Below are positions 1 to 8,858 of a DNA stretch of 64,000 nt, piece after piece. Positions within the stretch are counted from its first letter, which is position 1; each line of letters opens with the position of its first letter. The translations under genes and the position numbers were made by a program. The stretch comes from an uncultured Pontibacter sp. (GTDB lineage: Bacteria; Bacteroidota; Bacteroidia; Cytophagales; Hymenobacteraceae). Below the pieces are notes generated by a model that saw only the letters and a list, made by a program, of their open reading frames with translations, ran no database searches and had not been told where the DNA came from. Location of the stretch: assembly GCA_947499125.1 (NCBI GenBank), contig CANMMP010000001.1:1341380-1405379 (forward strand). Reading direction: 5' to 3'.

Positions 1-1310
1 AAATAACGCCAGTACATGTGGCCCAGCTGGTAATTAAGCAGGAAGCTCATGTTCTGTCCAAAACTTGGCTTCTGCCCTTCCTGTATGTCTACCCACTTAC
101 TATATTCATCTATATGCTGCGGCGCGTCACTATAGATACGTGGTAGCAAGGCAATGTCGCGGTCATCATAAACAGGCTCTACTTTACGGCCCATCGGAAT
201 GTATTTGTCTTCTCCTTTAATGTAGCGCTGCGCACCTTCTTCCTGGCCTATTGGCTGGGCATTAAACTGCGGTCCGAATAGTAAAGGTCTGTCGCCGTAC
301 TGCTCACGCTTCAGGTACGATACCACACTCATAATATCATCCGGGTCGTTCTCATCTATAGTTGGTTCATAAGAAGAGCGGATCGGGATCATCATATAAG
401 AAGAATACCCAATGAGCACAAAAACCAGGCTCAGCAATGCTGTATTTAAAATTCGCTTGTTATGCTTGATAGAATAGATGATACCGTAAACTATAGCACC
501 TATAAACAGGGCTACAAACACCAGAAGTCCGGAGCCGAACGGCATGCCAAGCGAGTTAACAAAGAACACTTCGAATTTACCTGCAACCGATGGCAGGCCA
601 GGTATAACGCCCCACAGGATCGTCATTACAATAACGGCACTGATAGCAAAGGCAATTAAAGCACCCACCCAGGTAGGTTTGTAAAGGCGGTAATAATATA
701 TAAATGCCAGCGCAGGTATAGTTACCAGGTTTAGTAAGTGCACCCCTATAGAAAGGCCAACCAGGTAAGCGATCAGCACAAGCCACTTATCAGAATGCGG
801 CTCGCCCACTTTCTCTTCCCAGCGCAGCATAGCCCAGAAAACGATAGCTGTAAAGAATGATGACATCGCGTATACTTCGGCCTCAACCGCAGAGAACCAC
901 GCCGAATCGGAGAAAGTATAAGCAAGCGCGCCTACAACACCGGCACCCATTACCAATATAATGTTGCCAGTCGTTGGCACTTCGCCTTGTTTTACCAATA
1001 GCTTTTTAGCAAAAATGGTGATCGTCCAGAACAGGAACAATACCGTAAATGAGCTGCTTAAAGCAGATAACAGGTTTACCCACCATGCTACCTGGCTTGG
1101 CTCAAAAGCAAACATCGAGAACAGGCGGCCCACCATTAAGTATAAAGGCGCCCCTGGAGGGTGCGGTACCAGTAGCTTATAAGAACAGGCAATAAACTCG
1201 CCGGCGTCCCAGAAACTGGCAGTTGGCTCAAGTGTTAACACATACACAGCAGTCGCGATCAGAAATACGACCCAGCCTACAATGTTATTTATCTTCCGAT
1301 AGTTTGTCAT
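1..1310 (-). CDS. DUF2723 (GT117-like) integral membrane protein, 3' end beyond window
   Basis: The reading frame is open from an ATG at 1308-1310 down to the window edge, giving 436 codons without a stop, so the C-terminus is missing. The N-terminus (MTNYRKINNIVGWVVFLIA) is followed by TLEPTASFWDAGEFIA and PHPPGAPLYLMVGR, which are the signature of the DUF2723 family, large Bacteroidota membrane proteins annotated as GT117 or protein O-mannosyltransferase-like. Several hydrophobic helices follow. Further along, ENDPDD and a long soluble loop appear, also typical of the family. Asp and Glu in WDAGEF would match the acidic catalytic position of GT-C enzymes, which is inference. The enzymatic activity and donor are not known from the sequence. 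Family call is secure; function is not. Confidence 0.85.
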   Translation of the reverse strand, partial: MTNYRKINNIVGWVVFLIATAVYVLTLEPTASFWDAGEFIACSYKLLVPHPPGAPLYLMVGRLFSMFAFEPSQVAWWVNLLSALSSSFTVLFLFWTITIFAKKLLVKQGEVPTTGNIILVMGAGVVGALAYTFSDSAWFSAVEAEVYAMSSFFTAIVFWAMLRWEEKVGEPHSDKWLVLIAYLVGLSIGVHLLNLVTIPALAFIYYYRLYKPTWVGALIAFAISAVIVMTILWGVIPGLPSVAGKFEVFFVNSLGMPFGSGLLVFVALFIGAIVYGIIYSIKHNKRILNTALLSLVFVLIGYSSYMMIPIRSSYEPTIDENDPDDIMSVVSYLKREQYGDRPLLFGPQFNAQPIGQEEGAQRYIKGEDKYIPMGRKVEPVYDDRDIALLPRIYSDAPQHIDEYSKWVDIQEGQKPSFGQNMSFLLNYQLGHMYWRY

Positions 1311-1386
1311 GGTAATTTTTAGGATTGCGCCCCGAAAATACTAAAATATGCGAAGCGAATATTTAAAAATATGAGGCATTACACAT

Positions 1387-1413
1387 AAAAAGCCGACCAT
1401 GGGCCGGCTTTGA
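1387..1413 (-). terminator. Rho-independent terminator of the small T9SS cargo gene
   Basis: Arms AAAGCCG (1389-1395) and CGGCTTT (1405-1411) form a 7-bp stem. Read on the minus strand the hairpin is followed by a short T run, and it lies about 25 bases after the stop of the 197-residue gene. Confidence 0.7.
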
Positions 1414-1436
1414 ATATTTTTATACTTGGTAAGCGG

Positions 1437-2030
1437 TTACTTTTGAAGCACTAATCGCTTGGTTTCTACAGTCTTATCATTTACAAGCAAACTATAGAAG
1501 TATACACCAGAAGGATACGGACTCATATCCAGTGTAATTTCTTTTGCTTCGGTAGCAGCCAGGTCTTTCGTAAAGATAACACGGCCAATTGTATTCGATA
1601 TCCTGATCTTATAGTTATCGCCACCGGATTGAGTTAAGGTAAGGCGTGTAAACCCTTTCGATGGATTAGGATAAGCGTTAATAGATGGTACAGGCTTAAC
1701 ATCGCGGCCAGGAGTAAACGCGGCCACCATTACAGATGCGTACAGGCTCTTGCTAACTTTAGGCACTTCCAGGTGAAACGATGGCGCCACAGCTGCTGCA
1801 TATATCTGCGAACAGGTATGCTCATCGTCGGAGGCAACAAATACCGGACGGGCATTGTGCGCCGACACTACAAGGGCTTTTTTATTTTCCTGCTTCAGCT
1901 TCCAGATCTTGGTGCCACCATTGTGTGTAGGCGAAACCCCGGCTTCGAGGCCAACAGCCATAGCTGTTAAACCCAGCAGATGCGAGCTTATTAAGGTGGT
2001 TATAAATAATGCTTTAGTAAAAATCTTCAT
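1437..2030 (-). CDS. Small secreted protein with T9SS type A sorting domain
   Basis: A 197-residue protein. It begins with a signal peptide (MKIFTKALFITTLISSHLLG, cleavage near AMA-VG). A poorly characterised region of about 90 residues follows. The last ~80 residues are a T9SS C-terminal domain: INAYPNPSKGFTRLTL, then a GRVIFTKDL turn, then PSGVYFYSLLVNDK and the closing KRLVLQK. Such domains route proteins through the type IX machine, whose porU and porV genes lie near 57-62 kb in this window. The non-domain part is very short for a cargo and has no recognised catalytic motif. It may be a small surface protein or the remnant of a longer one. A TATATTTG box lies upstream on the same strand. 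Confidence 0.85.
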   Translation of the reverse strand: MKIFTKALFITTLISSHLLGLTAMAVGLEAGVSPTHNGGTKIWKLKQENKKALVVSAHNARPVFVASDDEHTCSQIYAAAVAPSFHLEVPKVSKSLYASVMVAAFTPGRDVKPVPSINAYPNPSKGFTRLTLTQSGGDNYKIRISNTIGRVIFTKDLAATEAKEITLDMSPYPSGVYFYSLLVNDKTVETKRLVLQK

Positions 2031-2071
2031 AAGGGTGCGTGTGGTTAGTAGGCTTTACTTTACCAGAAAAT

Positions 2072-2079
2072 CAAATATA
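2072..2079 (-). promoter_or_regulatory. Candidate -7 box TATATTTG for the small T9SS cargo gene
   Basis: CAAATATA on the plus strand reads TATATTTG on the minus strand and matches the Bacteroidota TAnnTTTG element. It sits about 40 bases upstream of the start codon. No clear TTG was seen at the expected -33 position. Confidence 0.45.
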
Positions 2080-2486
2080 GTATAAATGCCTGAATATATA
2101 AATTTTATAGTAAAGTTTTCCGGCAACTATGGCTCTCAGGCTTCTCCCTTTCGCTATGGCAAATACAATGCCTATTCTCTTCAACCTCAGCAACTATAAG
2201 ATTTTTATCGCTGCACGCCCAAACTATTTTATAACTATTCCAAGCCACTCTGTTTGCAACAAGTATAATTTCATATTAATTAAATACAACACACCTCTAT
2301 CACTATTCATACTCAACTATATATAAATTAAACTATACTAATCACAAATTGCAATTTTTATAATACTTTATCAAGAACATGATTGCACTGCAGCTATAAT
2401 ACCATACAAAAGTGCAACTACCTAAAAATAGCTCCGTTAGAATAAATATTAAATTTATTTAAGATTACCCTATGCACTAGATTTAC
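2080..2486. other. AT-rich intergenic region between divergent T9SS cargo genes
   Basis: About 400 bases, strongly AT-rich. A 65-codon frame at 2129-2326 has no family resemblance and biased composition, so I do not call it a gene. Nothing else is recognisable beyond one AACTATAA word near 2192 and A/T runs that could hold the promoter of the downstream cargo gene. Confidence 0.6.
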
Positions 2487-3992
2487 ATGAAACCCTATAT
2501 TTTTTCTTTCCTCATGATTTTCCTGGCGATGCAGACTGCCCTCGCTCAGGAAGACGGACAACCCTCCGGATGCAGCATCACAGACGGTTGTTTAACTTAC
2601 CAGATTAATGGCGCCACCCGATACGATTCAGATACCTACATCGTAAACTATACACTAACAGTAAACTGTGATACAAGACTTGAGTATGTAGCTTTTGAAC
2701 TGCCAGCAGGTGCCGAAGCCGACCAACCATCCAGCTTTTTTGCCGCACAGCCGGATTTTACTGTTCAGGATGGCCAGAGAGGCAACAAAAACGGACTTAA
2801 CACCGATTTTAACGCAATTCAATTTACAGCAAAACAACAAACAGATATAAGCAATGGAGCGAGCTATACTTTTGAGTACCCAATATCTATTGAAGACTAT
2901 AATGCACTTGGTTCGGCCTTAAGAGTACAGGCCAAAGTAGCAGGCAGCGAACCTAGCCTGGTAACTTTCACCAACTTCACCGATTGTGCCCCTATCAACC
3001 AGATGCCGGCTTGCCGCATCGAGATCGACAATGCTGTATTTGGCCTTACCGGCGTAACAGATAATGGCGACGGCACAACCCAGGTAAGCTTTGCCATACA
3101 GAATAACCTGCCAGATAACGCAGAAGTAATTACAATTGAAGTACCGGGAGCTCCGGAAGGCGTAACAGTTAACGGCGCTAACAACGGAGGAGTTTATACT
3201 TCTAACTACCAGTACAAAACAACTTATGAGGGTGGCGTGATCACTTTTGATGCCCAGAACAATAACGGGTACGCAAACGGCGCTATTGACTATTTTGTAT
3301 TTAACATACCAACGGCATCTTATAACCCTGAAGCCAACTTTATGCTTTCGTTAGATACAGGAACCGGTTTTGCAGCCACCAGCTTCAACCCGACAACCTG
3401 TTCTGAAGACGGAGATATTACTCCATTACCTGTTGAGCTATTGTCGTTCAAAGGCAAAGCTACTCCATCGGGAGTAAACCTGGAATGGGAAACAGCCTCA
3501 GAAATAAACAACGACCGCTTTGAAGTAGAGCGCAGCCAGGATGGCCGCAATTTCCAGAAGATCGGTACAGTAGATGGCGCAGGCTCGAGCAGCGTATCGC
3601 ACAACTATAGTTACTTAGATTATGTAGCCATAACAGGCATTTTATACTATCGCTTACGCCAGGTAGATTTTGACGGCACCGACAGTTATAGCAAAACTAT
3701 AGCCATTAAACTGAAAGCCGGACCAGGCAGCGGAAAATTTGCTGTATACCCTAACCCGGCCAATGGCACTAAAGTAACGGTATCGGTTGCAGGCACAGGC
3801 GCCGACACGAACGGCGGCATTATACAGGTAACCGATATGAGTGGCCGCGTAGTATTTAACTACAAGTTAACGGCAGGCAACCCGTTAGTGGAAGTACCGG
3901 TGCAGGACATGAACCTGGCTAAAGGAATGTATGTGGTAAACCTGCTGCAAACCTCCGGCGATAAGCAAACCCAGAAACTTGTTATACACTAA
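2487..3992 (+). CDS. Secreted T9SS cargo protein, 501 residues
   Basis: The signal peptide MKPYIFSFLMIFLAMQTALAQ is followed by two successive Ig-like or adhesin-like beta-rich segments (about residues 25-170 and 175-310), each rich in Asn, Thr and paired Cys. Around residue 315 comes LPVELLSFKGKA with WETASEINNDRFEVERS and YYRLRQVDFDGT, a fibronectin-like segment that commonly precedes T9SS sorting domains. The C-terminal 80 residues (FAVYPNPANGTKVTVSV through KLVIH) form the type A sorting domain. Probably a cell-surface or secreted structural protein; no catalytic motif is visible. It is monocistronic, closed by a strong terminator. Confidence 0.85.
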   Translation: MKPYIFSFLMIFLAMQTALAQEDGQPSGCSITDGCLTYQINGATRYDSDTYIVNYTLTVNCDTRLEYVAFELPAGAEADQPSSFFAAQPDFTVQDGQRGNKNGLNTDFNAIQFTAKQQTDISNGASYTFEYPISIEDYNALGSALRVQAKVAGSEPSLVTFTNFTDCAPINQMPACRIEIDNAVFGLTGVTDNGDGTTQVSFAIQNNLPDNAEVITIEVPGAPEGVTVNGANNGGVYTSNYQYKTTYEGGVITFDAQNNNGYANGAIDYFVFNIPTASYNPEANFMLSLDTGTGFAATSFNPTTCSEDGDITPLPVELLSFKGKATPSGVNLEWETASEINNDRFEVERSQDGRNFQKIGTVDGAGSSSVSHNYSYLDYVAITGILYYRLRQVDFDGTDSYSKTIAIKLKAGPGSGKFAVYPNPANGTKVTVSVAGTGADTNGGIIQVTDMSGRVVFNYKLTAGNPLVEVPVQDMNLAKGMYVVNLLQTSGDKQTQKLVIH

Positions 3993-4011
3993 GTTATACC
4001 TGACATAAATA

Positions 4012-4048
4012 AAAAAGGGAAGCAATCCATTACGTTGCTTCCCTTTTT
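4012..4048. terminator. Bidirectional terminator between cargo gene and birA
   Basis: AAAAAGGGAAGCAA (4012-4025) pairs perfectly with TTGCTTCCCTTTTT (4035-4048), giving a 14-bp stem with A and T tails on both sides. It serves the convergent genes on either side. Confidence 0.9.
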
Positions 4049-4073
4049 ATGTGTCGTCGTTGATAAAGCAAAA

Positions 4074-4823
4074 TCAAATAATGTAGGCAATCTCTTTAAA
4101 CCCGAAAAAGCGCAGCTCACCGCTAACATCTACTCCCAGCCTGCCGTCTTCGTCAACGCCAACTATACTGCCTTCGGTTTGCTTCCCGTCAATTATAAAT
4201 GTATGTTGCTCCTGGTAACGGTAAAGTACCCGCAGGTATTCGTATTTTAATTTGGCATGCTTAACACTACGCAGTTCCAGGTAACGTTTTTCAAGTAATT
4301 CAAGTAAGCGGTTTGTCAGGGTTTGCAGATCGGCGGTTTGGCCGGTAAGTGCAGCCACCGAAGTAGCCGTATCTACACCAAAACTGAGTTGATTAATATT
4401 TAAACCAATCCCGATGATACTGTGTTGTAAAGAGTGACTGTTGATAGTATTTTCTATCAGGATCCCGCCCAGTTTTTTATCTCTGATGTACAGATCGTTA
4501 GGCCACTTTACCTGGGCATCGGCAAGACCTTGCTCGTGTAGCAGGTCCAGCACCGCCAGCGATACGGCCATGTTTAGATAGAACTGCTGCCTGACAGGTA
4601 GAAAAACAGGTGACAGAATAACAGATAATGTAATATTTTTACCCGGCTCGGCTTCCCAGTTATTACCTCGCTGCCCACGGCCTTTTGTCTGTTGCGCTGT
4701 TACTACAGTACAGCCTTCTGTGGCTTCATTTTTGATAAGAAGCTGTTGAGCCTCTGAGTTAGTAGATTCACAAACCGGCAGATAGAAGAGCTGCTGGCCA
4801 ACAAACAGCGTATTAGGCAACAT
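4074..4823 (-). CDS. birA: Biotin--[acetyl-CoA-carboxylase] ligase
   Basis: This enzyme makes biotinyl-AMP and transfers biotin to carboxylase carrier domains in the cytosol. The protein has the BPL/LplA catalytic core without an N-terminal HTH, so it is a mono-functional class I ligase and not a repressor. Key motifs: CESTNSEA, the biotinyl-AMP loop GRGQRGNNW, KWPNDLY, KLGGILIE and IGIGLNIN. A small C-terminal SH3-like domain follows, with VGVDEDGRLGV. I take the ATG at 4821-4823 (249 residues). An upstream in-frame TTG at 4854-4856 would lie inside a candidate promoter box, so it is unlikely. It is divergent from rsfS, and the spacer is short. Confidence 0.93.
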   Translation of the reverse strand: MLPNTLFVGQQLFYLPVCESTNSEAQQLLIKNEATEGCTVVTAQQTKGRGQRGNNWEAEPGKNITLSVILSPVFLPVRQQFYLNMAVSLAVLDLLHEQGLADAQVKWPNDLYIRDKKLGGILIENTINSHSLQHSIIGIGLNINQLSFGVDTATSVAALTGQTADLQTLTNRLLELLEKRYLELRSVKHAKLKYEYLRVLYRYQEQHTFIIDGKQTEGSIVGVDEDGRLGVDVSGELRFFGFKEIAYII

Positions 4824-4840
4824 ATTTCGGCAAAATTTAA

Positions 4841-4848
4841 TATTTTTG
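4841..4848 (+). promoter_or_regulatory. Candidate -7 box TATTTTTG for rsfS
   Basis: Matches TAnnTTTG and lies 24 bases upstream of the rsfS ATG. It lies within a few bases of the minus-strand birA box at 4854-4861. Confidence 0.5.
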
Positions 4849-4853
4849 TACTT

Positions 4854-4861
4854 CAAATTTA
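4854..4861 (-). promoter_or_regulatory. Candidate -7 box TAAATTTG for birA
   Basis: CAAATTTA on the plus strand reads TAAATTTG on the minus strand, about 30 bases before the birA ATG. The two boxes point across each other. Confidence 0.5.
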
Positions 4862-4871
4862 ATCAGCACAA

Positions 4872-5249
4872 ATGAAAAATAGTAAGATTGAGGCTAATTC
4901 AGACATATTGGCAGAGCTTGTTGTAAAAGGCATGCAGGAAAAAAAAGCAGCTGATATTGTCGTAATGGACCTTAAATCACTAAAGAATGCCGTTTCGGAT
5001 TACTTTATCATAGCATCAGCTACCTCTGATACACAACTTGATGCCATTGCAACTGCCGTAGAAGAAGAGGTTTTTAAAGCTACCCAGCAAAACCCCTGGC
5101 AGAGCGAAGGCCGCATGAACAAGGAATGGGTGTTGCTTGACTACGTAGATGTAGTGGTGCACGTATTCCTGAGAGACAAACGCGAGTTTTATGCCCTGGA
5201 AGAACTTTGGGGCGATGCCCAGATAAAACACGTAGAATCGGTTAACTAA
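4872..5249 (+). CDS. rsfS: Ribosomal silencing factor RsfS
   Basis: A 125-residue Iojap/RsfS protein, which binds ribosomal protein uL14 and blocks subunit joining when nutrients run low. Diagnostic features: KAADIVVMDLKSLKNAVSDYFIIASATSDTQLDAIA in the first half, then WVLLDYVDVVVHVFLRDKREFYALEELWGDA, the typical C-terminal signature. Length is normal. It is the first gene of a run with ftsH 60 bases downstream, an order seen often in Bacteroidota. Confidence 0.95.
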   Translation: MKNSKIEANSDILAELVVKGMQEKKAADIVVMDLKSLKNAVSDYFIIASATSDTQLDAIATAVEEEVFKATQQNPWQSEGRMNKEWVLLDYVDVVVHVFLRDKREFYALEELWGDAQIKHVESVN

Positions 5250-5309
5250 CACGGGCTGTAAAAACAATTTAATGTAGCTGGTGTTTTTACATCATCTGAT
5301 AACTAAATC

Positions 5310-7442
5310 ATGGCAGAAAAGAATAATAAAGGCAATAACAAAAAGAAAAAGCCTCTGATCCCGAACACGCCGCCCCGCCCAACCATGCAACTATGGATGC
5401 TGGCCGTGCTGATACTCGTGATCTTTGGTATCACCTACCTCAATAACAGCAACGCCTCTGTCGAAACATCTCAACGCGATTTCGAAGAAATGCTGCTAAG
5501 CGGCGATGTAAGCAAAGTGCACATCGTTAACAAAAAAACGGTTGAAATATACCTGAAACAGGAAGCGTTAGAGAACGAAAAGTATAAGCAGGAACTGGAA
5601 GACCGTGGCAGCATTGCTCTCGATAAAGGCCCGCAATACCATTTCCCTATTATTTCTCCGGAGATATTTAATGAAGACCTGGGCGAGCTGGAGAAAGACC
5701 TGCCGCGCGAACAACGCGTACCGGTTATACCGGAAGAGCGTACTGGCTTCATGGATTTCTTCGCAACATGGGGTTTCCTGCTACTATTGTTATTTGGTTT
5801 CTGGTTCCTGATGCGCCGCGTTACAGCCGGTGGCTCTGGTGGCCAGATCTTTAACATCGGCAAATCTAAAGCTGCTTTATTTGATGCGGAGAACAAGGTA
5901 AAGATCACATTTAAGGATGTGGCCGGCCTTGAAGAAGCAAAAGAAGAAGTACAGGAGATCGTGGAATTCCTGAAGAACCCAAGCAAATTTACTGTGCTGG
6001 GTGGTAAAATACCGAAAGGTGCGTTACTTGTAGGCCCTCCGGGTACAGGTAAAACCTTATTGGCAAAAGCAGTTGCCGGCGAAGCCGACGTTCCGTTCTT
6101 CTCCCTGTCAGGTTCTGACTTTGTAGAGATGTTTGTGGGTGTAGGTGCTGCCCGTGTGCGTGACTTGTTCAAGCAGGCAAAAGCCAAAGCGCCGTGTATC
6201 ATTTTTATAGATGAGATCGATGCGATTGGCCGTCACCGTAGCCGTGGCCAGGTGCCTGGCGGTAACGATGAGCGTGAGAACACCCTGAACTCCCTGCTTG
6301 TGGAGATGGATGGTTTCGCTACTGACTCAGGTGTAATTATACTTGCAGCAACCAACCGCCCTGATACACTGGATTCTGCCTTACTTCGCCCGGGCCGTTT
6401 CGACCGCCAGGTAAGTATAGATAAGCCGGATATTAACGGCCGTACCGAGATATTTGATGTACACTTAAAGCCGCTTACACTTGCCCCTGATGTGGATGCA
6501 AGAAAGTTAGCTGCCCAGACACCTGGTTTTGCCGGTGCCGAAATAGCAAACGTTTGTAATGAGGCTGCCCTTATCGCTGCCCGTCGTAACAAAAAGGCTG
6601 TAGAAATGCAGGACTTTAACGATGCTGTTGACCGTGTGATTGGTGGTCTAGAGAAAAAGAACAAGATCATCTCTCCGGGAGAAAAGAAAATCGTAGCTTA
6701 CCACGAAGCTGGTCACGCTGTAGCAGGCTGGTTCCTGGAGCACACCGACCCATTGGTAAAAGTAAGTATAGTTCCGCGTGGCGTGGCTGCGTTGGGTTAT
6801 GCCCAGTATTTACCAAAAGAACAGTTCCTGTATACTACAGAGCAGTTAATTGATGAGATGTGTATGGCTTTAGGTGGCCGTGCCGCTGAAGATATCGTTT
6901 TCGGTAAGATCTCGACTGGTGCCCTGAGTGACCTGGAGCGAATCACTAAAATGGCTTACAGCATTGTAACTATGTATGGTATGAATGCGAAGATCGGTAA
7001 TGTTTCGTTCTACGATTCGAAGCAGTCTGATATGCAGTTTAACAAACCGTACTCAGAAGCCACTGCCGAAACTATAGACAACGAAGTTCGCATTATCATC
7101 GATACTGCTTACCAGCGTACTATTCAGTTATTAACTGAGAAGCGTGCTGAGCTAGAGATCATTGCAAAAGAGCTTCTGGAAAAAGAAATACTATTCCAGA
7201 GTGACCTGGAGCGCTTGGTTGGTCCGCGCCCGTTTGAAGCGCTGACTACTTACCAGGCACATACAGCAGGTACAGACAGAAGCCAGACCAAAAGCGAAGT
7301 AGAGCAGAATCATCCTGTTGACTTTGACGAAACCAACAATGCTGCCCCGCAGGAAAATGAAGTGAATGGCACTCCGTCAAATAACGGAAACGGACACACT
7401 ACTGCTGAGCAGGAGGACAATATCAATTCCAGAACAGCTTGA
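5310..7442 (+). CDS. ftsH: ATP-dependent zinc metalloprotease FtsH
   Basis: A membrane-anchored AAA+ protease of 710 residues that extracts and degrades membrane and some cytosolic proteins. The N-terminus is cytoplasmic and Lys-rich. A first membrane helix lies near residues 27-45, a periplasmic domain follows, and a second helix ([15 protein letters not shown]) lies near 152-168. The AAA domain has Walker A GPPGTGKT near 241, Walker B FIDEID near 297 and the [22 protein letters not shown]. The zinc site HEAGH lies near 465, with the third ligand region DLERITKMA downstream. The C-terminal ~60 residues are an Asn/Glu/Gln-rich disordered tail. All catalytic residues appear present. Confidence 0.97.
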   Translation: MAEKNNKGNNKKKKPLIPNTPPRPTMQLWMLAVLILVIFGITYLNNSNASVETSQRDFEEMLLSGDVSKVHIVNKKTVEIYLKQEALENEKYKQELEDRGSIALDKGPQYHFPIISPEIFNEDLGELEKDLPREQRVPVIPEERTGFMDFFATWGFLLLLLFGFWFLMRRVTAGGSGGQIFNIGKSKAALFDAENKVKITFKDVAGLEEAKEEVQEIVEFLKNPSKFTVLGGKIPKGALLVGPPGTGKTLLAKAVAGEADVPFFSLSGSDFVEMFVGVGAARVRDLFKQAKAKAPCIIFIDEIDAIGRHRSRGQVPGGNDERENTLNSLLVEMDGFATDSGVIILAATNRPDTLDSALLRPGRFDRQVSIDKPDINGRTEIFDVHLKPLTLAPDVDARKLAAQTPGFAGAEIANVCNEAALIAARRNKKAVEMQDFNDAVDRVIGGLEKKNKIISPGEKKIVAYHEAGHAVAGWFLEHTDPLVKVSIVPRGVAALGYAQYLPKEQFLYTTEQLIDEMCMALGGRAAEDIVFGKISTGALSDLERITKMAYSIVTMYGMNAKIGNVSFYDSKQSDMQFNKPYSEATAETIDNEVRIIIDTAYQRTIQLLTEKRAELEIIAKELLEKEILFQSDLERLVGPRPFEALTTYQAHTAGTDRSQTKSEVEQNHPVDFDETNNAAPQENEVNGTPSNNGNGHTTAEQEDNINSRTA

Positions 7443-7453
7443 TATAAACAGGC

Positions 7454-8104
7454 ATGTACGAAGCAAAAACCAAAGAAATAGTATTAAGAAGAGTAAGAGA
7501 GGCGCTGGCTAAGCCAGCGCCTTTTCTGCCTCCTACTCCCGATTTCACATCGCCACTACACCACGCCTCTACCGAAGACCTTTCGGTTATTTTTGTAGAG
7601 AGCTTCCTGAAAAACAGTGGCACCTTTTTTTATTGCGAAACAGAGGAAGCCTTCTTCGATCAGCTTTATACTTTTAAAAAGGAGCATAACCTGGAGCACC
7701 TGTTTGTTTGGGAGCCTAACCTGCAACAAGCGCTGCAGCACGCCGGCATAACCTATAACGATACCGTACAGGACTTTGTGAAGAACGGAGATGCCAGCCT
7801 GACCACCTGTGAGTCGCTGATTGCACGCACCGGCAGTTTGCTGGTAAGCTCAGCTAATGCTGGTGGCCGCCGCTTAAGCATCTACCCTACTATACATATA
7901 GTAGTTGCCAAAGCCAGCCAGTTAGTACCCGATATTAAAGACGGCCTGCAAAAGCTGCGCGACAAGTATAAAACCAATTTCCCATCGATGGTAAGCCTTG
8001 TTAGTGGCCCGAGCCGCACCGCCGACATCGAGAAAACCCTTGTAATGGGCGCACACGGCCCAAAGCAATTAGTACTTTTCCTTATAGATGACCTTCCGCA
8101 TTGA
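7454..8104 (+). CDS. LUD domain protein (LutC/YkgG family)
   Basis: 216 residues. The N-terminal helix LRRVREALAKPAP is typical of LutC-like proteins, and the core SLIARTGSLLVSSANAGGRRLSIYPTIHIVVA matches the LUD domain. LutC works with LutA and LutB in L-lactate oxidation, but neither partner is present here, so a lactate role is uncertain. Stand-alone LUD genes next to ftsH are common in Bacteroidota. The gene starts 11 bases after ftsH and overlaps the next gene by 17 bases, implying translational coupling. A terminator-like hairpin is embedded in its first codons. Confidence 0.85.
   Translation: MYEAKTKEIVLRRVREALAKPAPFLPPTPDFTSPLHHASTEDLSVIFVESFLKNSGTFFYCETEEAFFDQLYTFKKEHNLEHLFVWEPNLQQALQHAGITYNDTVQDFVKNGDASLTTCESLIARTGSLLVSSANAGGRRLSIYPTIHIVVAKASQLVPDIKDGLQKLRDKYKTNFPSMVSLVSGPSRTADIEKTLVMGAHGPKQLVLFLIDDLPH
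7500..7525 (+). promoter_or_regulatory. Terminator-like hairpin inside the LUD coding start
   Basis: GGCGCTGGC (7501-7509) and GCCAGCGCC (7513-7521) form a perfect GC-rich stem with a three-base loop, followed by TTTT. It encodes the EALAKPAP segment yet has intrinsic-terminator geometry about 50 bases after the start codon, so it could attenuate readthrough from ftsH. Confidence 0.45.
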
Positions 8105-8858
8105 TAAATTAGCGCCAGGCCAGAAAGTATACTTTGCATCTGATTTCCATCTGGGCGTGCCCGATGCGGAAACCAGCAGAGCCCGCGAGCTTAAAATTGT
8201 GCGCTGGCTGGACGAAGCAAAGAAAGACGCCGCTGCTATACTTTTGCTCGGCGATATTTTCGATTTCTGGTTTGAGTACCGCCATACTATACCGAAAGGC
8301 TTTATAAGGCTGCAAGGCAAACTGGCTGAAATAACCGATGCCGGAATACCGGTACTTTTCTTCACGGGCAACCACGATATGTGGATGTTTGATTACTTCC
8401 CGAAAGAACTGAACATACCGGTCCTGCGCCATCCGATCTCTACAACTATAAACGGCCATACTTTTTACATTGGCCACGGCGATGGACTCGGCCCCGGCGA
8501 CCATACTTATAAGATCATTAAAAAAGTATTTGCGAACAAAGCCTGCCAATGGGCCTTTGCACGTTTGCACCCAAACTTAGGTATAGGTTTAGCCAATATG
8601 TGGTCGCGTAAAAGCCGCATCAGCAACGTTAAAAAAGATGAAGCTTTTTTAGGGGAAGATGAATGGCTGCTACAATACTGCAGAGAGGTTGAAGAGAAGC
8701 AACACCACGACTATTACTTGTTCGGACACCGCCACCTGCCCCTTGACTTACCTATAGGTGATAAAAGCCGTTATGTGAATCTGGGAGAATGGGTCAATTT
8801 TTGCTCTTATGCCGTATACGATGGCAATACATTAACCTTAGAGCATTTTGAAGCTTAG
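8088..8858 (+). CDS. UDP-2,3-diacylglucosamine diphosphatase (LpxH-like)
   Basis: 256 residues of the calcineurin-like metallophosphoesterase fold. Metal-site motifs appear in order: FASDFHLG, LLGDIFDFW, FTGNHDMWM, YIGHGDGLGPGD and LFGHRHLPLDL. This pattern matches the LpxH family, which hydrolyses UDP-2,3-diacylglucosamine to lipid X at the inner face of the membrane in lipid A synthesis. The ATG at 8088 lies inside the upstream LUD gene, an overlap suggesting coupled translation. Bacteroidota often carry more than one LpxH paralogue, so the lipid A role is likely but not proven here. Confidence 0.88.
   Translation: MTFRIDKLAPGQKVYFASDFHLGVPDAETSRARELKIVRWLDEAKKDAAAILLLGDIFDFWFEYRHTIPKGFIRLQGKLAEITDAGIPVLFFTGNHDMWMFDYFPKELNIPVLRHPISTTINGHTFYIGHGDGLGPGDHTYKIIKKVFANKACQWAFARLHPNLGIGLANMWSRKSRISNVKKDEAFLGEDEWLLQYCREVEEKQHHDYYLFGHRHLPLDLPIGDKSRYVNLGEWVNFCSYAVYDGNTLTLEHFEA

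Noticed and set aside
2129..2326. 65-codon ORF in AT-rich spacer
   Set aside because: Unusual composition, no start context, no similarity to any family known to me.
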